Source: SSF14 sp037045585
GTDB taxonomy: Bacteria; Actinomycetota; Acidimicrobiia; Acidimicrobiales; Microtrichaceae
Reading direction: 5' to 3'
Assembly (NCBI GenBank): GCA_037045585.1
Contig: JBAOIR010000021.1
Coordinates: 91,253-155,252, forward strand
Length of the DNA: 64,000 nt
Both the position numbers and the translations under genes were made by a program. Positions 1-8,830 of the stretch are shown in pieces (the first letter of the stretch is position 1; every line of letters starts with the position of its first letter). The notes under the pieces are model-generated. The model did not search any database. It saw nothing but the letters and a program-made list of their open reading frames with translations, and was not told the DNA's origin.

Positions 1-306
1 GCCGTCGTAGTGGGTGGCCAACGTCGACTGGATCGAGAAGGCGGCAGCTTGGGCCTGCGCCGGGGTGGCCGCCGACTCGCCGAGACCGAGGGATTCCATC
101 GCGGAACCGAAATCGGAGTAGCACTCCTCATCACTGAGGACGAACTCGCCGCTCTCGAGTTGGTCGATGACGCTGACCACACAATGGGTGATTTCGGTCT
201 TCGAATCGGACGGCGACGTTGCGCCGGCGGTCGGACTCATGGAGGTGAGGACGGCGACCACTGCGATGCAGGGGACGAGCCGTCGGATCAAGGAGGGAAT
301 ATGCAT
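1..306 (-). CDS. secreted protein, 3'-truncated by window edge
   Basis: The visible part is 102 codons, starting at an ATG whose complement lies at 304-306 and running off the left edge. Residues 1-29 form a Sec-type signal peptide (Arg-Arg, hydrophobic VAVLTSM core, likely cleavage after a Gly-Ala around 28-29). The mature part has Cys at 42 and 62 with an acidic segment between them, as in small disulfide-stabilised secreted proteins. I do not recognise the family; the Cys spacing faintly recalls actinobacterial I36-type peptidase-inhibitor precursors, but this is weak. It is divergent from the NUDIX gene, with 127 bases between the two starts. Confidence 0.6.
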   Translation of the reverse strand, partial: MHIPSLIRRLVPCIAVVAVLTSMSPTAGATSPSDSKTEITHCVVSVIDQLESGEFVLSDEECYSDFGSAMESLGLGESAATPAQAQAAAFSIQSTLATHYDG

Positions 307-433
307 GTGAGGGCTCCTGATTGCTGGACGGATTTCGAGAATCCGGTTCTCAGCTCTTGCCGTGTCCGCGCCGGGTGTGACCTCGAATGGGTGACAAATT
401 CGACGAGATCGCGACAGATCTACGCTGCGGGAC

Positions 434-898
434 ATGCCGAGAACGAGCGCCGGGCTCCTCCTCCATCGCGACCGGGATGGCGTGGAGGTGCTGCTCGTCC
501 ATCCGGGTGGACCCTTCTGGGCGCGGAAGGATGCCGGTGCCTGGTCGATCCCGAAGGGCGAGTACGAACCGGGCGAGGACCCCGAGTCGGTCGCTCGTCG
601 TGAGTTCCGGGAGGAGCTCGGCGCCGACGTGCCCGCCGGCGAGCTGATGCCGTTGGGCGAGATCCGTCAGGCGGGAGGCAAGCGTGTGGTCGCGTGGGCG
701 CTGCACGGGGACCTCGACGTATCGATGATCGTGAGCAACACGTTCGAGATGGAGTGGCCGCCGAGGTCGGGGCGGATGGCGACATTTCCCGAGGTCGACC
801 GGGCCGAGTGGTTCTCGATCGAGGCGGCCCGTGAGCGGATCCTGGCCGGCCAGGTGGCGCTGCTCGATCGCCTCGGCGATGAGCTGTCGGCTCGGTGA
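434..898 (+). CDS. NUDIX hydrolase
   Basis: A 154-residue NUDIX-fold protein. The full Nudix box is present at residues 42-64: G42, E48, R56-E57, E60-E61, G63. It matches the G-x5-E-x7-RE-U-x-EE-x-G pattern that binds the divalent metal and hydrolyses nucleoside diphosphate-X bonds. The N-terminus (AGLLLHRDRDG) is the usual first strand. The length and the GPFWARKD stretch before the box resemble the small DR0004/YfcD-like NTP pyrophosphohydrolases. The substrate cannot be told from sequence. The gene ends five bases before the convergent phosphatase stop, so the two share almost no spacer. Confidence 0.9.
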   Translation: MPRTSAGLLLHRDRDGVEVLLVHPGGPFWARKDAGAWSIPKGEYEPGEDPESVARREFREELGADVPAGELMPLGEIRQAGGKRVVAWALHGDLDVSMIVSNTFEMEWPPRSGRMATFPEVDRAEWFSIEAARERILAGQVALLDRLGDELSAR

Positions 899-902
899 GC
901 GG

Positions 903-2357
903 TCAGGCCGGTGCGGCAGCGATGCTCAGGTGACGTGCGCCCGCGTAGGAGTTGAACCCTGCGAGCCAGCGTTCCGCGGGCAGGTTGGGGACTCGCTTCA
1001 GCGCGTCGTCGAACCCGTAGAAGTCGGTTTGCATCAGGCTCGGCGTGAGGGTCATCACGGCGTAGCCGCGGTTGACGCCGTTGGTGTAGCGGACCTGTGA
1101 TCCGATGGTCGGGTCGGTGTTGCCCGACGATGTGATCGACCCGACGGTGAACTCGACCGCGGTCGACCCGGCGCCGGTGGTTGCGTTGTACGTCGACGGG
1201 GTGCGCGCGATGTCGAGGGCCCGGAACTTGTGGAAGTCGCCACTGGCGACGACGAGGTTGCCGGCGGGTGCCGAGAGGAACCGGTCGAGCACGCGGTTGC
1301 GGTCGCGGTTGCCGTACCCTTCGCCGGTCATGCTGGGGGCGATCGAGCCGAACGGTGACTGCGTGCCGAGCACCAGCCAGGTGGCGGTGTTGGTGGAGAT
1401 CGTGCTGTCGAGCCAGTCGAACTGAGCCCTGCCGAGGTAGAGGTCACCGTCGTCGGGCTGCGGCGCGATGAACCGACGTTGGCGATCAGCGAGGACCAGC
1501 GTCGCGAGATTGCCGTAGCGGACGGTCCGATAGGCGAGGTCGTTCTCGACCCGGGTCGGCATCCACTCGGCGTGGGCCTGGAGCGCGGCCGCGACCCGCG
1601 TTGCCCAGAGTCCCTCGGTGGCCGGCTGGTGATTGGAGGCGCCACCGACGAAGGGGTCGTTGGCGAACTCGTGGTCGTCCCAGATGCAGATGACGGGGTG
1701 CTGGCGGTGCATCTCGGCCAGGTCGGCGTCACGGCGATGCCAGGCGTACCGGCGCCGGTAGTCCGCGAGCGTGACCGCCTCGGTTGTGGGGTCGACGGTT
1801 CGGGTCCCGGACCCGAGCTCGTAGATGTAGTCGCCGAGATGCACGACGGCATCGAGATCGGTGCGGTTCGCGAGGTGTCGATAGCCGTGGAAGTAGCCCT
1901 CGGCGTAGTTCGAGCACGACGCGAAGCCGAGACGAAGGCGCGCCACCGAACCCGACGGTGCGGTGCGGGTTCGACCGACGGGGGAGCGGCCGGCGGTCGA
2001 GGTGAAGCGGTACCAGTAGGTCGTGCCGGGCGCGAGGCCTCCGGGGCTGACCTTCACCGTCCAGTCACGGGCTGCGTCGGCGGTGGTAGTGCCCGAGGCG
2101 GCGTTCTGGGCGAAGTTCGGATCGGTGGAGATCTCCCAGGTGACCGGGATCGGGGTGGTCGAGCCTGCGACCGGCTCGTGGCGGGTCCAGAGCACCACCG
2201 ATGTGGAATCCGGATCGCCGGAGGCGACACCGTGGAGGTACGACGCGGTCGACGAGCCGATGCCGTTCTCGGGGACGCAGCCCACGAGTCCGGGCAGCGC
2301 GAACCCACCTCCGGCCAGTGCTGTTCCCTGCAAGAACGCTCGACGTGTGACACTCAT
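903..2357 (-). CDS. PhoD-like alkaline phosphatase, TAT-exported
   Basis: A 484-residue PhoD-family phosphodiesterase/alkaline phosphatase. I start at the ATG at 2357 because it begins a twin-arginine leader (SVTRRAFLQG, then GGGFALPGLVGC); a longer upstream reading adds 47 residues of no recognisable character. The leader ends in a Cys, so the protein may be a lipoprotein. Next comes the PhoD N-terminal Ig-like domain (SYLHGVASGDP, VVLWTR), then the metallophosphatase core: HLGDYIYE, WDDHEFANDP and SGDFHKF supply the metal ligands. It should act outside the membrane, releasing phosphate from esters. It is divergent from the MFS gene, with about 115 bases between them. Confidence 0.92.
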   Translation of the reverse strand: MSVTRRAFLQGTALAGGGFALPGLVGCVPENGIGSSTASYLHGVASGDPDSTSVVLWTRHEPVAGSTTPIPVTWEISTDPNFAQNAASGTTTADAARDWTVKVSPGGLAPGTTYWYRFTSTAGRSPVGRTRTAPSGSVARLRLGFASCSNYAEGYFHGYRHLANRTDLDAVVHLGDYIYELGSGTRTVDPTTEAVTLADYRRRYAWHRRDADLAEMHRQHPVICIWDDHEFANDPFVGGASNHQPATEGLWATRVAAALQAHAEWMPTRVENDLAYRTVRYGNLATLVLADRQRRFIAPQPDDGDLYLGRAQFDWLDSTISTNTATWLVLGTQSPFGSIAPSMTGEGYGNRDRNRVLDRFLSAPAGNLVVASGDFHKFRALDIARTPSTYNATTGAGSTAVEFTVGSITSSGNTDPTIGSQVRYTNGVNRGYAVMTLTPSLMQTDFYGFDDALKRVPNLPAERWLAGFNSYAGARHLSIAAAPA

Positions 2358-2472
2358 CCCGGGCTCCCCAGCTCGCTGTCGCTCAGGGTACCGAGGGTCC
2401 TCCGCCCTGGCGATTCCGCGCCAGCGCCGGTCTCCGGCCCGGCCGGTGCGGGGCGCGTGGGAAGCTGGGCGG

Positions 2473-3761
2473 ATGCCACGGACGGGAGGATCGGACACTG
2501 CGGTCGCCTCGCCACCGTCCTCGTTCGCCCCGCTCCGGCACCGTCAGTACCGGCTTGTCTGGACCGGGTCGTTGGTGTCGAACGTCGGTACCTGGATGCA
2601 GGCGGCGGCCCTCGGGTACTACACCGCACACCTCACGAAGAGCGCCGGGTGGTCCGCGGTCGTCGCCGCCGGAGAGTTCGCTCCGACGGCGCTGCTCGGC
2701 CCGTTCGGCGGTGCGATCGCAGACCGTTTCGCCCGACGCACGGTGTTCCTCACCTCGACGTTGGTGCAGGCGGTCCTCGCGGTCGCGCTCACGTGGGGCA
2801 TGGTCGTCGGCCAACCCGGTGCGCCCGTGTTGGCCCTGTTCGCGTTGGCGAACGGGTGTGTGTTCGCACTCGGGTTCCCCGCCTACGCGGCGATCCTGCC
2901 CGAGCTGGTGCCGAAGGAGGAGATCGGAGCGGCGGTCGGGTTGAGCTCGGCCGCGTGGAACCTGGGTCGGATCGCCGGCCCGCTCGCAGGCACGCTGCTC
3001 TATCAACAGGCCGGAATCGCGTGGGTGCTGGGCGTCAACGCAGTGAGCTTCCTCGCGGTCGTCGCCGTCCTGCTCACGCTGCGGGTGCCGGAGCAGGCGC
3101 GTTCGACGGGGCCGATGCTGGCGGCGATCCGTGAGGGGTTCGCGTTCGTGCGGTCGCAGCCGGGTCTGCGGGTCACCGCCCAGGCGCTGTGCCTCAACGC
3201 CCTCTTCGTCGCCCCGTTCATCGGGCTGATCCCGGCGATGGTCGAAAAGGAGCTCGGGGGCGGCAAGCGGGCGGTGGGGTGGTTGATCACGGGCCAGGGC
3301 ATCGGGGCGGTGATCACGGGCTTCGTGTTCGGGCGCCTGTCGGAGACGTTCGGCGTCCGGCGGGTCATGGTGGCGTCACTCGTCGGGGGTCCGGTAGCGC
3401 TCGTGGCCTACGGGCTCAGCCCGTCATGGCCGTGGGCGTTGTCGCGATCATCGGGTGCGGAGCGTGCTACTTCGCAGCACTGTCGAGCTTCTCGACGGTC
3501 GCCAACCTGTTGGCACCATCGGATTTGCGGGGCCGGGTGCTGTCGCTCAACCAGGTGATCCTGGGCACGGTGTACGCCATCTCGCTCAACATCGAGGGTC
3601 AGCTGGGCGATCGGATCGGGCTTCGGGAGGTGACGGTGGGCGGTGCGCTCGCCAGCTTGGTGGTGCTGTTGGTGGTTCGCCTCGCCCGACCCGGCTCGAC
3701 GGCGGTGCTCGATCCGGCAGACGAAGCCATCGTGGCGAGCCCGGACACGTCGCCGGCGTGA
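2473..3761 (+). CDS. MFS exporter (EntS/MFS_3 type), frameshifted
   Basis: A major-facilitator transporter of the MFS_3/EntS-like group. From the ATG at 2473 the protein opens with a Ser-rich tail, then FAPLRHRQYRLVWTGSLVSN, the usual MFS_3 start. The loop 2-3 motif (GPFGGAIADRFARR) and about ten membrane segments follow. The frame moves back one base near 3,420-3,427: upstream sequence reads VALVAYGLSP and the continuation in the new frame reads VVAIIGCGACYFAALSSF down to 3761. Both halves are clean transporter sequence, so one missing base is the simplest cause and the organism probably has an intact gene of about 429 residues. The substrate is unknown. Confidence 0.82.
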
Positions 3762-3819
3762 CCGGGGTTCCTGCGAGACCCGTGGCCCCTCCTGCGGGCC
3801 GCGTGGCACGCTCTTGGGC

Positions 3820-4263
3820 GTGACGAGCGGTCCGGGGTCGGAGCAGTACCTACGCGACCTGTTGTTGCTGCGACGCGTTCGCGATCGCATCGACCGCGAC
3901 TTCGCCGAGCCACTCGACGTCGACGCCCTCGCTCGGGGTGTGAACATGTCGGCCGGCCACCTCAGCCGCCAGTTCAAGCAGGCCTACGGCGAGCCCCCGT
4001 ACAGCTACCTCATGACCCGCCGCATCGAACGAGCGATGACGCTCTTGCGGCGCGGCGACCTGAACGTCACCGACGTCTGCTTCGCCGTCGGGTTCTCGTC
4101 GCTCGGGACCTTCAGCACCCGGTTCACGGAACTGGTCGGGGTGTCGCCCAGCATCTATCGCAGCGAGGCGGCGCACGCCACGGCCGGCCTGCCGTCGTGC
4201 GTGGCGAAGCGGGTCACCAAACCGGTCAGGAATCGAGAAGCGCCCATGTCGGCCCGTCCGTAG
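3820..4263 (+). CDS. small AraC-family regulator (HTH only)
   Basis: A 147-residue protein made almost entirely of the AraC/XylS double helix-turn-helix domain. The first HTH is at ALARGVNMSAGHLSRQFK; the second is in VTDVCFAVGFSSLGTFSTRF with the signature GVSPSIYR after it. I use the GTG at 3820; the frame extends upstream but only with low-complexity Arg-rich sequence. There is no ligand-binding domain, so it is a minimal AraC protein. The VOC gene begins ten bases after its stop. Stand-alone AraC domains next to VOC proteins are a common actinobacterial pairing, so it probably controls the short operon 3820-5147. Confidence 0.88.
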   Translation: MTSGPGSEQYLRDLLLLRRVRDRIDRDFAEPLDVDALARGVNMSAGHLSRQFKQAYGEPPYSYLMTRRIERAMTLLRRGDLNVTDVCFAVGFSSLGTFSTRFTELVGVSPSIYRSEAAHATAGLPSCVAKRVTKPVRNREAPMSARP

Positions 4264-4273
4264 CGTTGCCCCC

Positions 4274-4684
4274 ATGGACATCACCATTCACACGAGCTTC
4301 CTGCCGCACACCGATCCCGAGGCGTCCCTGACCTTCTACCGCGACACCCTCGGGTTCGAGGTGCGCAACGACGTCGGATACGAGGGCATGCGTTGGATCA
4401 CGGTCGGCCCGGTCGGCCAGCCCGACACCAACATCGTGCTGTCGCCGCCCGCGGCCGACCCGGGCATCACCGATGATGAGCGTCGCACGATCAACGAGAT
4501 GATGGCGAAGGGCACCTACGGGATGCTGCTGCTCGCGACCGACGACCTCGACGGCGCGTTCGCCAAGGTGAAGGCGGCGGGCAACGTCGAGATCGTCGAG
4601 GAGCCGACCGACCAGCCGTACGGCGTGCGCGACTGCTCGGTGCGTGACCCCTCCGGCAACATGATCAAGATCCAGCAGCGCTGA
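4274..4684 (+). CDS. VOC/glyoxalase-fold protein
   Basis: A 136-residue vicinal-oxygen-chelate protein. The two beta-alpha-beta-beta-beta modules are visible: HTDPEASLTFYRDTLGFEV opens the first, and TDDLDGAFAKVKAAG leads to YGVRDCSVRDPSGNMIKIQQ in the second. Candidate metal ligands are the early His and late acidic residues, but they are not clearly the glyoxalase I set, so the reaction (resistance, dioxygenase or isomerase) is open. It lies between the AraC regulator (10-base gap) and the PPOX-like gene (10-base gap), which suggests one transcript. AraC-VOC pairs are often annotated as stress or resistance modules; that role is inference. Confidence 0.88.
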   Translation: MDITIHTSFLPHTDPEASLTFYRDTLGFEVRNDVGYEGMRWITVGPVGQPDTNIVLSPPAADPGITDDERRTINEMMAKGTYGMLLLATDDLDGAFAKVKAAGNVEIVEEPTDQPYGVRDCSVRDPSGNMIKIQQR

Positions 4685-4694
4685 GGCGGGCGCT

Positions 4695-5147
4695 GTGTCC
4701 GCTGCCCCCCGAACCCGCGAACAGCGTCGCCGCGATACCGAGGAACGCCTCGCGGCCGACGTCGACGTGTGGGTCGCCACCGCGTTCGAGGACGGAACGC
4801 CGTACCTCGTGCCGCTGTCGTTCGAATGGGACGGCGAGACGTTGCTGTTGGCCACCGCCGCCACCGGCCCGACCGGGTCGAACCTTGCGGCGAGTGGGCA
4901 GATCCGACTCGGGTTGGGCTCGACCCGTGACGTGACGATCATCGAGGGCGACGTCGAGACGCTTGGGATCGACGCACTCGCTGCGGACCGTGCCGACCGG
5001 TTCGCTGCGAGGACGGGCTTCGAACCGCGGCGGCCGGACTCGCCCCACCGCTGGTTCCGCGTGACGCCCCGCCGGATCCAGGCGTGGCGCGAGGAGAACG
5101 AGCTGGCCGACCGCGACCTCATGCGTGACGGCTGCTGGCTGGCCTGA
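4695..5147 (+). CDS. PPOX-fold flavin/F420-binding family protein
   Basis: A 150-residue protein of the pyridoxamine-5'-phosphate-oxidase-like split barrel. It starts with GTG at 4695. Family marks are DVWVATAFEDGTPYLVPLSFEWDGETLLLAT, read as the first barrel strands, then SGQIRLGLGSTRDVTIIEGDVE and a C-terminal WFRVTPRRIQAWREENE that is typical of the PPOX family near the cofactor site. Actinobacterial members use FMN or F420, but the cofactor cannot be told here. It is the third gene of the AraC-VOC set and is followed by 83 bases with a perfect hairpin before the UvrA gene. Confidence 0.84.
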   Translation: MSAAPRTREQRRRDTEERLAADVDVWVATAFEDGTPYLVPLSFEWDGETLLLATAATGPTGSNLAASGQIRLGLGSTRDVTIIEGDVETLGIDALAADRADRFAARTGFEPRRPDSPHRWFRVTPRRIQAWREENELADRDLMRDGCWLA

Positions 5148-5172
5148 CCGCCCGCCCGGCGCCACAGCCGCT

Positions 5173-5201
5173 CCGCGAAACTGCTGGCCCGCGTTTCGCG
5201 G
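5173..5201. terminator. perfect hairpin between PPOX-like and UvrA-like genes
   Basis: CCGCGAAA at 5173-5180 is exactly complementary to TTTCGCGG at 5194-5201, with a 13-base loop. No T-run follows on either strand, so it could be a factor-dependent terminator or an operator for the downstream gene. It lies 30 bases upstream of the ATG at 5231. Confidence 0.4.
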
Positions 5202-5230
5202 TCCGGCCGACAGATGGAGAGACGTACACC

Positions 5231-7618
5231 ATGGCGACGAAGTCCCAGCAGCCGGCCGGAACGCCGCACATCGCCGACAGCCACGACCTGATCCGCGTGC
5301 AGGGCGCGCGGGTCAACAACCTGAAGGACGTGAGCGTCGAGATTCCGAAGCGACGGCTGACGGTCTTCACCGGCGTGTCCGGTTCGGGCAAGAGCTCGCT
5401 CGTCTTCGGCACGATCGCGGCGGAATCGCAGCGCATGATCAACGAGACCTACAGCTCGTTCGTGCAGGGCTTCATGCCGTCCATGGCGCGGCCCGACGTG
5501 GACGTGCTCGACGGGCTGACGACGGCGATCCTCGTCGACCAGGAACGCATGGGTGCCAACATCCGGTCGACGGTCGGCACGGCGACCGACGCCAATGCGA
5601 TGCTGCGGATCCTGTTCAGCCGGCTCGGTGATCCGCACATCGGGTCGCCGCAGGCGTACTCGTTCAACGTCCCGTCGGTGAGCGGAGGCGGGGCGATCAC
5701 CTACGAGAAGGGTGGGAAGACGGTCCGCCAGAAGGAGAGCTTCTCCATCACGGGCGGCATGTGTCCCCGGTGCGACGGCCGGGGGTCGGTGAGCGACTTC
5801 GATCTGACCGCGCTCTACGACGAGAACAAGTCGATCAACGAGGGCGCGATCACCATTCCCGGCTACAGCATGGACGGCTGGTACGGCCGCATCTTCAACG
5901 GCTGTGGGTTCTTCGATTGCGACAAGCCGATCAAGAAGTTCACGAAGAAGGAACTCGACGACCTCCTCTACAAGGAGGCGACCAAGATCAAGGTCGAGGG
6001 CATCAACCTCACGTTCCTCGGCCTGATCCCGCAGATCCAGAAGTCGTTCCTCTCGAAAGACCGCGAGGCGATGCAGCCCCACATCGGGGCGTTCGTCGAT
6101 CGTGCCGTCGTGTTCACGACGTGCCCGGAGTGCGAGGGCACTCGGCTGACGGCCGGTGCGCGTTCGTCGAAGATCGCCGGCAAGAACATCGCGGACTGCT
6201 GTGCGATGCAGATCAGCGATCTCGCCGAATGGGTGCGCGGGCTCGACGAGCCGTCGGTGGGGCCGCTGCTCGAGAACCTCGGTCAGACGCTCGACTCCTT
6301 CGTCTCGATCGGTCTCGGCTACCTGAGCCTCGATCGACCGGCGGGCACGTTGTCGGGTGGTGAGGCGCAGCGCACCAAGATGATCCGCCACCTGGGGTCG
6401 TCGCTCACCGACGTGACCTACGTGTTCGACGAGCCGACGATCGGGCTGCACCCTCACGACATCGCCCGCATGAACGAGCTGTTGCTCCAGCTCCGCGACA
6501 AGGGCAACACCGTGTTGGTCGTCGAGCACAAGCCCGAGGCGATCGCGATTGCTGACCATGTCGTCGACCTCGGTCCTCGCGCAGGCAGCGCTGGCGGCGA
6601 GATCGTGTTCGAGGGCACGGTCGAGGGTCTCCGGGCGAGCGACACCCTGACGGGCAGGCATCTCGACGACCGGGCGTCGATCAAGGACACGGTTCGCACG
6701 TCCAGAGAGGCGCTGCAGATCCGCGGTGCGAACGCGAACAACCTGCAGGACGTCGACGTCGACATCCCGCTCGGCGTGCTCGTGGTCGTGACCGGTGTGG
6801 CCGGGTCGGGCAAGAGCTCGTTGATCCACGGTTCGGTGGGCGGACGTGAGGGTGTCGTGTCGATCGACCAGGGCGCGATCAAGGGGTCGCGTCGCAGCAA
6901 CCCGGCGACCTATACCGGCCTGTTGGAGCCGATCCGCAAGGCGTTCGCCAAGGCCAACGGTGTGAAGCCGGCGCTGTTCAGCGCCAACTCCGAGGGTGCA
7001 TGTCCCAACTGCAATGGCGCCGGTGTGATCTACACCGAGCTCGGGGTGATGGCGACCGTCGAGAGTCCGTGCGAGGTGTGCGAGGGCAAGCGCTTCGACG
7101 CTTCCGTGCTCGACTACAAGTTCGGCGGCAAGGACATCAGCGAGGTGCTGTCGATGCCGATGAGCGAGGCGCTCGAGTTCTTCGGGCCCGGCGACTCATC
7201 GGTGCCCCCGGCGCACAAGCTGCTCGTGCACCTCAACGACGTCGGGTTGGGGTACATCAGCCTGGGCCAGCCGCTGACCACGCTGTCGGGTGGTGAGCGT
7301 CAGCGCCTCAAGCTCGCGATGCACATGGCGGAGCAGGGCGGGGTGTACGTCCTCGACGAGCCGACCACCGGCCTCCATCTCGCCGATGTCGAGCAGCTGC
7401 TCGGGCTCCTCGATCGGCTGGTCGACTCCGGCAAGTCGGTGATCGTGATCGAGCACCATCAGGCGGTCATGGCGCACGCGGACTGGATCATCGACCTCGG
7501 TCCGGGGGCCGGCCACGACGGCGGCAAGGTCGTGTTCGAGGGCACGCCCGCCGATCTCGTCGCGGCGAAGAAGAAGACCCTCACCGGCGAGCATCTCGCG
7601 CTGTACGTCAGCAGGTGA
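5231..7618 (+). CDS. class II UvrA-like ABC ATPase
   Basis: A 795-residue UvrA paralogue with two ABC ATPase modules. Walker A motifs are GVSGSGKSS (about residue 55) and GVAGSGKSS (about 522). Signature motifs are LSGGEAQR and LSGGERQR, each followed by a Walker B of the type DEPTIGL/DEPTTGL. Cys pairs CPRC and CPEC, then CPNC and CEVC, are the zinc-finger remnants. The protein is about 150 residues shorter than canonical UvrA, as in class II UvrA (UvrA2, DrrC-like), which lacks the UvrB-binding region and is linked to tolerance of DNA-binding drugs. A GGAG-like site precedes the ATG. It stands alone with no transporter beside it, so a repair or self-resistance role is inference. Confidence 0.92.
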   Translation: MATKSQQPAGTPHIADSHDLIRVQGARVNNLKDVSVEIPKRRLTVFTGVSGSGKSSLVFGTIAAESQRMINETYSSFVQGFMPSMARPDVDVLDGLTTAILVDQERMGANIRSTVGTATDANAMLRILFSRLGDPHIGSPQAYSFNVPSVSGGGAITYEKGGKTVRQKESFSITGGMCPRCDGRGSVSDFDLTALYDENKSINEGAITIPGYSMDGWYGRIFNGCGFFDCDKPIKKFTKKELDDLLYKEATKIKVEGINLTFLGLIPQIQKSFLSKDREAMQPHIGAFVDRAVVFTTCPECEGTRLTAGARSSKIAGKNIADCCAMQISDLAEWVRGLDEPSVGPLLENLGQTLDSFVSIGLGYLSLDRPAGTLSGGEAQRTKMIRHLGSSLTDVTYVFDEPTIGLHPHDIARMNELLLQLRDKGNTVLVVEHKPEAIAIADHVVDLGPRAGSAGGEIVFEGTVEGLRASDTLTGRHLDDRASIKDTVRTSREALQIRGANANNLQDVDVDIPLGVLVVVTGVAGSGKSSLIHGSVGGREGVVSIDQGAIKGSRRSNPATYTGLLEPIRKAFAKANGVKPALFSANSEGACPNCNGAGVIYTELGVMATVESPCEVCEGKRFDASVLDYKFGGKDISEVLSMPMSEALEFFGPGDSSVPPAHKLLVHLNDVGLGYISLGQPLTTLSGGERQRLKLAMHMAEQGGVYVLDEPTTGLHLADVEQLLGLLDRLVDSGKSVIVIEHHQAVMAHADWIIDLGPGAGHDGGKVVFEGTPADLVAAKKKTLTGEHLALYVSR

Positions 7619-7686
7619 GGGAGCCGGCCGAACGTGCGGTACGGTCGGCCGACGCCGGACGTTCGTTCGGTGTGGAGGGGGCTCCG

Positions 7687-8130
7687 ATGAAGCGATGGGT
7701 GCTGATTCCGATCTTGGCCGGGTTGTCGATCACGGCGACGGGATGTCCCGAGCCGGCTCCGGCTGGGTGGCGTCCGCCGGTGGTGGATTCGGTCGTCGTC
7801 GAGCCCACGACGATCATGGCTGGTGACGCGTTCACGATGACTGCGGTGGTCACCGACGACAAGTCCGTACAGAGCGTCGAGTTCGGCCTCTACACCGGTG
7901 CACCCGGGGTGCTCGAGGTGCAGCGGTACCTCGAGTGCGAACGCGACCCGTTCGTGGCGGGCGCTGCCGTGACGGTGGTAGCGCGGTGCCAGATGCCCGC
8001 CGACGCGCCCCTGGGCGGTTGGAACGCTGTCGTTCGGGCGACCGACTTCGAGTACCTCCCGTCGGGCCCGCAGGCCGCCGGTTCCAAGCTCACCTCGTTC
8101 ACCGTGGTCAGCGGCCCCGAACCTGCCTGA
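7687..8130 (+). CDS. small lipoprotein of unknown function
   Basis: A 147-residue exported protein. The ATG at 7687 begins a lipoprotein leader (KRWVLIPILAGL, then TATGC with the lipidated Cys at residue 20). An upstream in-frame extension is unlikely because it lacks leader character. The mature part is one beta-rich domain (VVDSVVVEPTTIMAGDAFTM) that looks like an immunoglobulin-like or bacterial Ig module, with two further Cys that could pair. I do not recognise a family. It is followed by a short spacer and the tRNA on the opposite strand. Confidence 0.7.
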   Translation: MKRWVLIPILAGLSITATGCPEPAPAGWRPPVVDSVVVEPTTIMAGDAFTMTAVVTDDKSVQSVEFGLYTGAPGVLEVQRYLECERDPFVAGAAVTVVARCQMPADAPLGGWNAVVRATDFEYLPSGPQAAGSKLTSFTVVSGPEPA

Positions 8131-8194
8131 CGCGGTTCATCGGAGCACGTCGTCAGGTTCGGACGGAATCGGCACCGGGAACCTGCGCCACGCT

Positions 8195-8271
8195 TGGTGG
8201 AGGAGATGGGACTCGAACCCACGACCCCCTGCTTGCAAAGCAGGTGCTCTAGCCAACTGAGCTACACCCCC
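8195..8271 (-). tRNA. tRNA-Ala (anticodon TGC)
   Basis: On the minus strand the sequence starts GGGGGTGTAGCTCAG at 8271. It has the D-arm, an anticodon arm CCTGC-TTTGCAA-GCAGG with TGC as anticodon, then a T-arm GTGGG-TTCGAGT-CCCAT and acceptor CTCCTCC-A. CCA is encoded at 8195-8197. One U-U opposition in the acceptor stem is the only irregularity. TGC anticodon with this body is tRNA-Ala. Confidence 0.95.
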
Positions 8272-8354
8272 GCGAACGGGCATCGGTCATCGTATCGGGT
8301 CATCGGCAACCACCGCGACCGAGATCCCCTCCGAGCGGCAGTAGCTTCGGTCAC

Positions 8355-8753
8355 ATGACGATCGACGCAGACCTCAAGGCGCTCGCGCAGGGCAAGAATT
8401 TCGCCGCGCTGACCACCATCCTCCCGAGCGGCCACCCGCAGACCCAGATCATGTGGGTCGGCGCCGACGACGAGCACGTCCTCATCAACACCGAGGCCGG
8501 TCGTCAGAAGTTCCGCAACGTCGAGGCCGACCCGCGGGTCACCGTCTGCGTCTTCAACAACGACAACCCGTACCAGTACGTCGAGGCCCGCGGGAAGGTC
8601 GTTGGCACGGCCGCTGGCGACGAGGCCCGCGCCCACATCGACGAGCTCTCCCAGAAGTACATGGGTGCGCCCTACGGCAACCCGATCGGCCCCGAGGGTC
8701 GTGTGATCCTCAAGATCGAGGTCGAGCGCATCCACAAGAACGGCATCGCCTGA
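8355..8753 (+). CDS. PPOX-class F420/FMN-dependent enzyme
   Basis: A 132-residue split-barrel protein of the PPOX class. It matches the actinobacterial F420-dependent group: FAALTTILPSGHPQTQIMWV as the first strand pair, HVLINTEAGRQKFRNVEADP for the phosphate-binding KxxN-type loop, and VTVCVFNNDNPYQYVEARG before the C-terminal KIEVERIHKNG. Family members reduce diverse ketones, enoates or quinones using F420H2. The substrate is unknown. It is followed directly by the hairpin set at 8755-8830 and faces the MFS gene convergently. Confidence 0.9.
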   Translation: MTIDADLKALAQGKNFAALTTILPSGHPQTQIMWVGADDEHVLINTEAGRQKFRNVEADPRVTVCVFNNDNPYQYVEARGKVVGTAAGDEARAHIDELSQKYMGAPYGNPIGPEGRVILKIEVERIHKNGIA

Positions 8754-8754
8754 C

Positions 8755-8830
8755 CCTCCACAGTCGAACTGTGGAGGATTCAGGTCGGGGGGTGGACGGA
8801 ATCCTCCACCGTTGAACCGTGGGGGATTCC
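8755..8830. repeat. four complementary arms; bidirectional terminator candidate
   Basis: Four related arms sit within 76 bases. CCTCCACAGT (8755-8764) pairs perfectly with ACTGTGGAGG (8768-8777) around a 3-base loop. A third arm, GAATCCTCCAC at 8799-8809, pairs perfectly with GTGGAGGATTC (8771-8781) and, with one mismatch and a wobble, with the arm ending at 8830. The structures are mutually exclusive. The last two arms lie inside the 3' coding end of the convergent MFS gene, so coding and termination sequence overlap. Confidence 0.6.

Noticed and set aside
1..603. Plus-strand reading from 10 to 603 at the left end
   Set aside because: It runs over the minus-strand secreted protein and the NUDIX start, is rich in Arg/Gly and Asp, and has no family features. 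The minus-strand reading has a clear signal peptide.
4226..6829. Very long minus-strand reading (867 codons) opposite VOC, PPOX-like and UvrA genes
   Set aside because: GC-rich DNA gives long antisense frames. Its protein is dominated by Arg, His, Val, Asp with no domain, and the plus-strand genes have full family motifs.
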